Positions 1 through 6,132 of a DNA stretch of 10,604 nucleotides are shown one piece after another. Location: assembly GCA_934133115.1 (NCBI GenBank), contig CAKPAV010000037.1, positions 1 through 10,604 on the forward strand. Reading direction: 5' to 3'. Made by a program: the position numbers and the translations under genes. How positions within the stretch are numbered: position 1 is the stretch's first letter; every line of letters starts with the position of its first letter. The notes beneath the pieces are model-generated. The model searched no databases. It was given only the letters and a program-made list of their open reading frames with translations, and had not been told where the DNA came from. This DNA is from an uncultured Bacilli bacterium. GTDB lineage: Bacteria > Bacillota_I > Bacilli_A > RFN20 > CAG-826.

Positions 1-61
1 TAAATTCGTCAGATAAATTTCGAAAGAATAGACTTTGTGTGAATAGCAGTTCGTTAGTCAT
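1..61 (-). CDS. N-terminal fragment of divergent gene, possible AraC-type regulator
   Basis: Read leftward from an ATG at 61-59, this frame is open to the window edge and gives 20 residues, MTNELLFTQSLFFRNLSDEF. An AGAGG ribosome binding site lies 8 nt before the ATG, and a promoter-like sequence lies just upstream. What is seen is only a well-placed start with a short open frame. The pattern 'slFfRNLSdeF' resembles the start of Firmicute AraC-family regulators that often sit divergently beside LplB/YtcP/LipO transporter operons, but 20 residues cannot prove the family and no DNA-binding domain is visible. If it is a regulator, the repeats in the shared intergenic region are its natural targets. 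I am fairly sure it is a gene and unsure of the family. Confidence 0.6.
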   Translation of the reverse strand, partial: MTNELLFTQSLFFRNLSDEF

Positions 62-86
62 AAATTAAACCTCTTACATAATTTAT

Positions 87-116
87 ATTATACACTAATT
101 ATTTATCAAAAATCAA
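87..116 (-). promoter_or_regulatory. Candidate proximal promoter of the leftward gene
   Basis: On the minus strand a TTGATT -35-like hexamer (116-111) is followed after 18 nt by a perfect TATAAT -10 (92-87). Transcription would start near 80, giving a short leader before the ATG at 61. The -35 overlaps the first AAAAAGTATA repeat, so a protein bound there could control this promoter. Confidence 0.4.
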
Positions 117-186
117 AAAAGTATATAAGAATTCGAAAAAGTATATTTATTTATTACAATCTATCATTATTAAAAAAGTATAAATA
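113..186 (+). repeat. Cluster of AAAAAGTATA-type direct repeats
   Basis: Three same-direction copies of the core AAAAAGTATA occur at 113-127, 132-149 and 171-186, and a fourth at 352-372. The core G positions are 121, 141, 178 and 362, so the first two copies are exactly 20 bp apart, close to two helical turns. Flanks agree partly (TCAAAAAAGTATATA, TTCGAAAAAGTATATTTA). AT-rich composition raises the chance of coincidence, but the common 10-bp core with a G is notable. They are possible regulator-binding sites; the complementary TATACT could also mimic a -10 element. Confidence 0.45.
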
Positions 187-197
187 ATGTTTGTCAA
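169..197 (-). promoter_or_regulatory. Candidate distal promoter of the leftward gene
   Basis: On the minus strand a perfect TTGACA (197-192) is followed after 17 nt by TTTAAT (174-169), five of six matches to the -10 consensus. Transcription would start near 162 and give a leader of about 100 nt. The third AAAAAGTATA repeat lies within the spacer and -10. It competes with the proximal candidate, and the sequence alone does not decide between them. Confidence 0.35.
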
Positions 198-346
198 TAC
201 AAATGACATATTTTTGACATAATTATTCATAAAATAGGCTGTAATGTGATTTTATAATTAGTAAATTTGCTATTAATCAAAAAATTAATTTAGTGTGTTA
301 AAAAAATAATGTGTTTCAGTATTGGAAAAACTTGGTAAAAATAATA

Positions 347-380
347 TTAAATGTCAAAAAAGTATATATTTAATGTCAAA
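347..380 (+). promoter_or_regulatory. Tandem 12-bp direct repeats, likely activator operator
   Basis: TTAAATGTCAAA at 347-358 and TTTAATGTCAAA at 369-380 match at 11 of 12 positions and are 22 bp apart, about two helical turns. The downstream copy ends 8 bp before the proposed -35 at 389. Two half-sites in direct orientation next to the -35 is the usual arrangement for AraC-family activators. Binding by the divergent gene product is inference. Confidence 0.5.
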
Positions 381-388
381 TATCACTA

Positions 389-418
389 TTGAACAATGTT
401 AGCCCTTTCATCTAAAAT
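389..418 (+). promoter_or_regulatory. Candidate promoter of the transporter/lipoprotein operon
   Basis: A weak -35, TTGAAC at 389-394, is followed after 18 nt by TAAAAT at 413-418, five of six matches to the -10 consensus. The start would fall near 425, leaving about 22 nt of leader with the ribosome binding site at 432-438. The imperfect -35 and long spacer fit a promoter that needs an activator bound at the direct repeats just upstream. Confidence 0.5.
397..410 (+). promoter_or_regulatory. cre-like site between -35 and -10
   Basis: TGTTAGCCCTTTCA fits the CcpA operator pattern TGNNANCGNTNNCA at every fixed position except the second base of the central CG. Against the stricter TGWAANCGNTNWCA it has two mismatches. 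It lies between the -35 and -10 boxes, where CcpA binding would block transcription, as expected for a catabolite-repressed sugar operon. The altered central CG is a real weakness. Confidence 0.3.
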
Positions 419-427
419 ATAGATGAA
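407..427. repeat. 8-bp inverted repeat overlapping the -10 box
   Basis: TTCATCTA (407-414) and TAGATGAA (420-427) are perfect inverted arms around the 5-bp centre AAATA. The dyad covers the proposed -10 (413-418) and start point (about 425), so it is better placed as a DNA operator than as an RNA hairpin. It also overlaps the end of the cre-like site. Confidence 0.4.
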
Positions 428-446
428 TGATAGAGAGGTTTAGATT

Positions 447-1427
447 ATGGAAGCAAATATTATGTCAAGAACAGATATTGAAACATTATCGCGAACACCT
501 GCAAAACGCAAATGGTATTCTAAAATGGGACTAGCGCTATTTGCAATGGCGTTACCAACGTTTTTATATGTTTTAATTTTTCATTATCTTCCATTAGGGG
601 GATTAGTTATTGCTTTTAAGGATTATTCATCTTTTAAAGGCATATTTGATTCACCATGGACATCAATGGGTGGCTTTAAACACTTTTATACGTTTATGAC
701 TCAGCCGAACTTTTGGTCTATTGTAAAAAATACATTGATATTATCTGTAGCTTCTATAATATTCAACTCAATACTTCCAATAATTTACGCTCTTATCTTA
801 AATGAAGTACGAATTAAAAAAGTAAAAAGAGTAGTACAAACCATTATGTATGCTCCTTACTTTATTTCTGTTTCAGTTTTAGTTGGTATGCTATTTGCCT
901 TTTTTAAAACCGATAGCGGAATTTTTACAAGATTATTTGCTTTTTTTGGATTTGATGCATCTAACTTAATGGAAAATCCAGATTACTTTTGTATGATTTA
1001 TGTCGTATCTGGATTATGGCAAGGTTTAGGATGGTGGTCTATTGTTTATATGGGATCACTTGCCAATGTTGATCCTAACTTACATGATGCTGCAACAATT
1101 GATGGAGCTGGAAGATTTAGAAGAATAATCTACGTTAATTTACCGCAAATTGTTCCTTTAGCAGTTATTATGTTTATTATGTCAATCGGTAATATCTTAA
1201 GTGTTGGGTTTGAAAAAGTATATTTAATGCAATTAAGTACAAACTTATCATCTTCAGAAATTATAGCTACCTATGTTTATAATATTTCTTTCCCAAAAGG
1301 TTCTTCCGGAATGGGGCAATTCTCATATGCTACGGCAATTGGATTATTTAATTCGGTTGTGAATATTATCATATTATGTCTCGCAAACTTTGTATCCCGC
1401 AAAGTTTCGGATAATTCATTGTGGTAG
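447..1427 (+). CDS. lplB: ABC sugar transporter permease, LplB type (CUT1)
   Basis: This is one of two membrane subunits of a carbohydrate-uptake ABC importer, expected to pair with the next gene product. The 326-residue protein has a basic N-terminus and about six hydrophobic spans near 28-57, 95-119, 136-153, 182-206, 234-254 and 297-317. The first ends in the family signature FHYLPLGGLVIAFKDY (45-60). The cytoplasmic EAA loop that docks the ATPase is at about 211-233 (DAATIDGAGRFRRI...LP). Length is normal for the family. The start at 447 is the most upstream possible, since an in-frame TAG lies at 441-443, and AGAGAGG at 432-438 is 8 nt away. It is the first gene of the operon. LplB-type permeases carry oligosaccharides in several characterised systems; the symbol marks family, not a proven substrate. 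Confidence 0.93.
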   Translation: MEANIMSRTDIETLSRTPAKRKWYSKMGLALFAMALPTFLYVLIFHYLPLGGLVIAFKDYSSFKGIFDSPWTSMGGFKHFYTFMTQPNFWSIVKNTLILSVASIIFNSILPIIYALILNEVRIKKVKRVVQTIMYAPYFISVSVLVGMLFAFFKTDSGIFTRLFAFFGFDASNLMENPDYFCMIYVVSGLWQGLGWWSIVYMGSLANVDPNLHDAATIDGAGRFRRIIYVNLPQIVPLAVIMFIMSIGNILSVGFEKVYLMQLSTNLSSSEIIATYVYNISFPKGSSGMGQFSYATAIGLFNSVVNIIILCLANFVSRKVSDNSLW

Positions 1428-1433
1428 AAAGGA
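1428..1433 (+). promoter_or_regulatory. Ribosome binding site that sets the ytcP start
   Basis: AAAGGA directly follows the lplB stop. It is 9 nt before the ATG at 1443 but only 3 nt before the TTG at 1437, so it supports initiation at 1443. Confidence 0.75.
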
Positions 1434-1442
1434 ACTTTGAAT

Positions 1443-2309
1443 ATGAATATTACAAGAACAAAAGGCGATAAAGTATTTGATACTATTATCATTATTATTG
1501 TAAGCATTATAGCTATATTATTCTTATTTCCTTTATTAAATGTATTAGCTTCTTCATTTTCTTCCGCGGATGCGATTGTAGCAGGTAAAGTTGGTATTTT
1601 TCCTCAACAATTTACGTTAAGCGGTTATAAACAAATATTACAAAATCAAAGTATTTGGAAAGGATTCTGGAATTCAATAAAATACACATTTATTGGAACT
1701 ATTATTCAAGTAACATGTCAAATGCTTTGTGCTTATCCACTTTCTAGAAAAGACTTTAAAGGTCGTAAATTCTTAAATTTATTCTTGGTTTTAACAATGT
1801 TTATTTCTGGTGGTATGATTCCAACATATTTGTTAATAACACAATTACATCTTTATAACACGATGTGGGCAATTATTTTACCAGGTTGCATATCAGTATT
1901 TAACATTATCGTTATTAGAACATATATGGAATCATCTATTCCAAAAGAACTTCAAGAAGCCGCAATGATTGATGGGTGTGGCGATGTTAGAATATTTACT
2001 CGTATTGTATTACCATTATGTAGACCAATCATTGCCGTTATGATTCTATATGCTGTTGTTGGTTATTGGAATTCATATTTTAACGCTTTAATGTACGTAC
2101 AAGATATTAATTTAATGCCACTTCAAAATGTGCTAAATAGCATTCTTGTTTCTAATGAATCATCACTAGGTTCTGGAGCAGACGTTAATTTATCAGAACA
2201 ATTAAAATATGTAACTATTGTTGTATCATCTCTTCCATTATTGGTTATATACCCATTTTTCCAAAAATATTTTGAAAAAGGTGTTACCATTGGCGGAGTT
2301 AAAGGATAA
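1443..2309 (+). CDS. ytcP: ABC sugar transporter permease, YtcP type (CUT1)
   Basis: This is the second membrane subunit of the importer. From the ATG at 1443 it has 288 residues, normal for the family. Hydrophobic spans lie near 13-35, 80-100, 110-131, 140-158, 196-216 and 256-273. The EAA loop is textbook: LQEAAMIDGCG (170-180) followed by IFTRIVLPLCRP (184-195). The C-terminus FEKGVTIGGVKG is the characteristic YtcP-type tail. A TTG six bases upstream is in frame, but the ribosome binding site is too close to it, so ATG is preferred. The gene begins 15 bp after lplB and is followed 17 bp later by the binding protein. It presumably forms a heterodimer with LplB and needs an ATPase not encoded here. 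Confidence 0.93.
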   Translation: MNITRTKGDKVFDTIIIIIVSIIAILFLFPLLNVLASSFSSADAIVAGKVGIFPQQFTLSGYKQILQNQSIWKGFWNSIKYTFIGTIIQVTCQMLCAYPLSRKDFKGRKFLNLFLVLTMFISGGMIPTYLLITQLHLYNTMWAIILPGCISVFNIIVIRTYMESSIPKELQEAAMIDGCGDVRIFTRIVLPLCRPIIAVMILYAVVGYWNSYFNALMYVQDINLMPLQNVLNSILVSNESSLGSGADVNLSEQLKYVTIVVSSLPLLVIYPFFQKYFEKGVTIGGVKG

Positions 2310-2326
2310 TAAGGAGGAAATAATTT

Positions 2327-4060
2327 ATGAAAAAAAGATCAATTATTGCTATGGCTATTTCGATGATGTGCTTAGGAATGCTAACAAGTTGCAATGGACG
2401 TGGAGATAATTACGATCCAGATAATTTCTTATTAAATGGAACGGGAGATAATCCATATCGCATCGTTAAAGAACCAATAACCATTAAAGTATTTGCTCCT
2501 CATAGTGCCGCAAATCCAGAATATAAAGATCAAGTAATGTTTAAATATTTATCTCAAATTACTGGTTTGAATTTTGAATTTACAACTCCAGATACTTCAG
2601 CATATTCTAATATGCGTGCGGGTGTTTGGAATTCTAAAGATACAATTCCGGATTTATTCTTATTTAATAACTCTATTGCGGAATTAGTGACATATGCGGA
2701 AAAAGGTTATGACGCTTATGTTCCTTTAAATGATGACAGTTATTCAATAAATGTTAAAGGCGAAAAATTGGAAATTGGCAATGTTATTGATAATTACATG
2801 CCTAATTATAAAAAGGGCTTAGAAACAAACTTTGGTATTGATAAATCAAAAGAAGATGCTGTGAAAGCTGCATCTCTTAGTGATGGAAAGATGTATTCAA
2901 CATTATCTGTTTCTGATGTTGCTCGTGACTTAACATTTAAAATGTTTATTAATCAAAAATGGATTGATAACATCAATAATGAATTTGGAGGTTATAAAGG
3001 CAAAAAACTTCCAAATACAAATGAAATAAAAACAGCAGAACAATTATTAAATGTTTTAAGAGCATTTAAAGAATTAGACGCTAATTTAAATGATGATAGT
3101 AGTGATGAAATTCCAATTACTTCTAAAGCATTAGAACATTTAAGAAACTTTATTTTAGCAAGCTATGGATATGTTTCTCCAGGTGCGGAAATTGAATCAG
3201 ATTATTCAAAATTTACTTATGTTCCATATACAGAAGCATATCGTAAATATTTACAATTTATGAATACTTTATGGAAAGAAGGATTAATGGATAAAGATAC
3301 ATTCTCAAATAAAACAGATAACCAATTAGCACAAAAAGGTCAAGTTAATCGTCTTGGTTGTTTCGTAGGAGCGGCGGCATATTTAATTGTCGGCTATGAT
3401 TTAGAAAAGGATTATACAACCTTTGGTCCATTAACATCATCTTATTACACCGGTACGCCATTACAAGTTAACTTTGGTTACTTTAAACCAGATGGGGCGT
3501 GTATTCCGCAAAATTCCAAATATGTTCGTGAAGTAGCGCGCCTAGTGGATATTATGTATAGTGATTTAGGTACTCAACTTATTTCTTATGGCGTTGAAGG
3601 TGAAAACTGGACTTGGGATAACGATGAACATACATCATGGACATTTAATGTTCCTAGTGATTGGACAGGTAACCAAGAACAATATCGCGCAACAATTACT
3701 CCAAATGTTAATAGTGCTTCAGCTTTATACTGGTCAAAAGATTTTGTTGAAAAAATGAATGATGATATTATTCATGAATTAAATGAAATGTCACAAATCT
3801 ATGTTCCGTACTTAAAAAGACCAGAACCAGCAGAAATTAAGATGACTGGTGATGAATATGCAGATATTACTACTATCAAAGCGGCACTTGATCCACAACT
3901 TGAATATCTTGAATCTTGTTATATTCGTAATACTGAAGGAGCAGATCCTTATAATGATGAAAGCTATAATAAATTTATTAATACGATAAAAGGATATAAA
4001 GCTGATAAATTAATTGGATATTATAATGCGGCCTTAGCACGTTATAAAGCCGCTAAATAG
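2327..4060 (+). CDS. Solute-binding lipoprotein of the sugar importer (LipO/YtcQ type)
   Basis: This is the ligand-capturing subunit on the outer face of the membrane. The 577-residue protein has a basic, hydrophobic signal and lipobox LTSC (19-22), so Cys22 is the likely lipidated residue. Family-like stretches include TIPDLFLFN (106-114), the lobe motif MFINQKWIDNI (206-216), TAEQLLNVLRAFKELDAN (236-253) followed by DEIPIT, YRKYLQFMNTLWKEGLMDKD (305-324), YGVEGENWTW (421-430) and a C-terminal region ending LIGYYNAALARYKAAK. These place it with the large LipO/YtcQ proteins that partner LplB and YtcP. The start has a near-perfect AAGGAGG (2311-2317), the strongest in the window, as expected for the most abundant subunit. 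Its ligand cannot be read from sequence; an oligosaccharide released by the downstream enzymes is the inference. Confidence 0.9.
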   Translation: MKKRSIIAMAISMMCLGMLTSCNGRGDNYDPDNFLLNGTGDNPYRIVKEPITIKVFAPHSAANPEYKDQVMFKYLSQITGLNFEFTTPDTSAYSNMRAGVWNSKDTIPDLFLFNNSIAELVTYAEKGYDAYVPLNDDSYSINVKGEKLEIGNVIDNYMPNYKKGLETNFGIDKSKEDAVKAASLSDGKMYSTLSVSDVARDLTFKMFINQKWIDNINNEFGGYKGKKLPNTNEIKTAEQLLNVLRAFKELDANLNDDSSDEIPITSKALEHLRNFILASYGYVSPGAEIESDYSKFTYVPYTEAYRKYLQFMNTLWKEGLMDKDTFSNKTDNQLAQKGQVNRLGCFVGAAAYLIVGYDLEKDYTTFGPLTSSYYTGTPLQVNFGYFKPDGACIPQNSKYVREVARLVDIMYSDLGTQLISYGVEGENWTWDNDEHTSWTFNVPSDWTGNQEQYRATITPNVNSASALYWSKDFVEKMNDDIIHELNEMSQIYVPYLKRPEPAEIKMTGDEYADITTIKAALDPQLEYLESCYIRNTEGADPYNDESYNKFINTIKGYKADKLIGYYNAALARYKAAK

Positions 4061-4069
4061 GAGTAAAAC

Positions 4070-6130
4070 ATGGGAAAATTCAACAAGAAAATTATGCTGC
4101 TATTAATGCCTTTATTACTAGTTGGTTGTAACAACACAAGTGTTAGTAATTCGACTAGTAAAGACAATTCTTCTTCTAATTCTCCAATATCATCTAGCCC
4201 ATCAGTTAGTGATTCGGTTAGTACAGTAACCCCACCATCAACTTCAATTGATGATAGTGAACAAATGGATACTAAAGATATTTTAAATAATCTAAGTAAT
4301 AGCCCTTTTTCTACTAAGATGAAAGCTAAAGAAAATTTAGGATTATCAAATATAAGTGAAGTGGGAATTGATCAAAATCGTTTTGAAAATGAAATATTAT
4401 ATGAAGTTCCTACGGAAGGAACTATATATAATGCTGAAGATATTGGAATAACACCAGATGCTTTAAATAATTCCGGAACCTTATCATTATTCTTAAATAG
4501 TATAAAAGATAATGAAGGCAATAAAATTATTAAGTTTAAGAAAAATACAACATATCCTTTCTCAGCAAAAGTGGACGCTACAAGTATTGATAATCTTTAC
4601 TTAGTAGGAGATGAAGGAACAACATTCTTATATTCTGGGTGGGGAACATATTTTGAAGCCAAAGCTTCTAAAAATGTCCATATAAATAACATCAGTTTTG
4701 ATATGAAATATTCTCCTGCTATTGCCGGGGAAATTAAAAGCTTTGAAGAAAAAAGTGGCGAGACAATTGTTAAGTTAAGTATTTCTGATGAATTTGATTT
4801 AACGCAAGCTATTTATAACAATTGGCAAGGTAAATATGGCTCATATATGGAATGTTACTATGATGAAAACGCCAAAGCTTATGTTCCTAATACTAATGCT
4901 AATCTTGTATATAATACGCCAACATCATCAACCAATAATCGCTACAAAGGAATCTTAGGATTAAGCTATGATGAAATAAACCGTGAATTATCAGTACGAA
5001 TTAATCAAAACTTCGTTTGGTCATCATATAAAACACCGGTTATAGGAACAATGGTCTCATTAGCTTATACAATGTATGATAATTTCGGATTTTATTTTCA
5101 AGATTGTGATAATGTGTATTTAGAACACGTAAATGTTTATGTAGCAGGTGGGATGGGTTTAAGAGCGGATCGTGGTAAAAATTTATATTTAAATCATGTT
5201 AATTATGCACCTAAACCAGGCTCAAAAAGAATCATGACATGTACCGCAGATATTATTCATACAATTGGTGTAGAAAATGATTTAATAATTACTAATTCTA
5301 CTTTATCAGGAAGTCATGATGATGCTTTAAATATTAAATCTTTCTATTTAAAAGTATCAAGTGTTGATGCAAGTGCAAGAGAAATTGTGGCTTCTCAAAC
5401 ACAAAATGAATGCACAATTAATAACTATGAAGTTGGTGATAAAATTGTGATTTATGATACCAATAACATGGAAGAAATAGATACATTCACAATCACCGAT
5501 ATTATTAAAGCTGGTACAACATTTACAATTACAGTTAATAAAAGACCATCTAAGAAAATTGTTGAAGGACTCTGTATTGGTAATGATACCAAAGCAACTA
5601 GAATGAAACTCAATAACTGCTTAATTCAAAATAAAAGAAATAGAGGAATATTATTACAAACTAGATACTCAGAAATTACTAATTGTACATTTAGAAATGT
5701 GGTAATGGGCGCTATTCAAGTCTTAGCGGTTAATGATTCGTTTAAAGAAGCAATCGTTCCTAGTGATATTAAGATTGAAAGTAACAAATTCTTAACTAAT
5801 CGCGGTGGTGACTTAAGTGTATTTGCGTATGGTAATTCTACTTCTAATTGTGTTACTGGAACTATTAAAAATATAGATATCAAAAATAATTATTTTTTCA
5901 ATGGATCTGGAACACCTTTATGGCTACTTGCCAATGGCAATACCAATGTAATAAATAATTTATTCTATTATTCAAAAAGAACAACAGCGTTAATAATGAA
6001 TATTCGTACATCTAATGATGTAACTGTTCAAAATAACGTGTTCTATACAAGTTTAGATATTTCAACAATAGAAATTTCTAATGATTGTGCAAATGTAACT
6101 AACAAAGACAATGAATTGAAAGGAGCCTAA
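4070..6130 (+). CDS. Surface lipoprotein with GH110-like parallel beta-helix
   Basis: The 686-residue protein has lipobox LVGC (17-20), a Ser/Thr/Pro-rich linker (about 21-62) and a long Asn-rich right-handed beta-helix. The core resembles glycoside hydrolase family 110 (exo-alpha-1,3-galactosidases): KNVHINNISFD (201-211), VAGGMGLRADRGKNLYL (358-374), R387 and TADIIH (392-397), HDDALNIK (416-423), a GDKIVIYD-type insert (456-463) and NKRNRGILLQTR (521-532) with AIQ (548-550). Asp394 precedes Asp417/Asp418 by 23 and 24 residues, the spacing I recall for the catalytic Asp trio of GH110. The usual His-Gly after the DD motif is Lys-Ser here. AGGAG (4059-4063) overlaps the preceding stop codon. 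It is paralogous to the next gene. A lyase or another beta-helix glycosidase remains possible, and no activity is proven. Confidence 0.72.
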   Translation: MGKFNKKIMLLLMPLLLVGCNNTSVSNSTSKDNSSSNSPISSSPSVSDSVSTVTPPSTSIDDSEQMDTKDILNNLSNSPFSTKMKAKENLGLSNISEVGIDQNRFENEILYEVPTEGTIYNAEDIGITPDALNNSGTLSLFLNSIKDNEGNKIIKFKKNTTYPFSAKVDATSIDNLYLVGDEGTTFLYSGWGTYFEAKASKNVHINNISFDMKYSPAIAGEIKSFEEKSGETIVKLSISDEFDLTQAIYNNWQGKYGSYMECYYDENAKAYVPNTNANLVYNTPTSSTNNRYKGILGLSYDEINRELSVRINQNFVWSSYKTPVIGTMVSLAYTMYDNFGFYFQDCDNVYLEHVNVYVAGGMGLRADRGKNLYLNHVNYAPKPGSKRIMTCTADIIHTIGVENDLIITNSTLSGSHDDALNIKSFYLKVSSVDASAREIVASQTQNECTINNYEVGDKIVIYDTNNMEEIDTFTITDIIKAGTTFTITVNKRPSKKIVEGLCIGNDTKATRMKLNNCLIQNKRNRGILLQTRYSEITNCTFRNVVMGAIQVLAVNDSFKEAIVPSDIKIESNKFLTNRGGDLSVFAYGNSTSNCVTGTIKNIDIKNNYFFNGSGTPLWLLANGNTNVINNLFYYSKRTTALIMNIRTSNDVTVQNNVFYTSLDISTIEISNDCANVTNKDNELKGA

Positions 6131-6132
6131 TC

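Larger units (their letters stand above)
62..446. other. Divergent intergenic control region
   Basis: This is a 385-bp very AT-rich stretch between two divergent starts. It holds candidate promoters for both directions, four copies of a TCRAAAAAGTATA-type motif, three copies of ATGTCAAA (one inverted, at 213-220), a cre-like site and a dyad over the rightward -10 box. I found no supportable tRNA, small ORF with a ribosome binding site, or terminator. Roughly 187-345 carries nothing I can assign apart from the inverted TTTGACAT copy and the start of the distal leftward promoter. Confidence 0.7.

Noticed and set aside
214..258. Rightward TTGACA (214-219) and TATAAT (253-258) as a promoter
   Set aside because: The spacing is 33 nt. 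The nearest -10-like sequence to this -35 (TGTAAT at 240-245) is 20 nt away, also too far, and the TATAAT has no -35 at 16-18 nt.
1212..1229. GAAAAAGTATATTTA inside lplB, like the intergenic repeats
   Set aside because: It encodes FEKVYLM in a conserved part of the permease, so it is probably coincidence in AT-rich coding sequence.
1277..1507. Leftward open frame of 76 codons across the lplB/ytcP junction
   Set aside because: It is antisense to two clear permease genes, has no convincing ribosome binding site and no recognisable protein features.
2218..2409. Rightward open frame of 63 codons over the ytcP end and binding-protein start
   Set aside because: It is another frame of two well-supported genes and spans the strong ribosome binding site of the binding protein.
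4130..4260. Serine-rich low-complexity stretch as a DNA repeat element
   Set aside because: It is a normal linker after a lipoprotein cleavage site. Codons vary and there is no regular DNA repeat unit.
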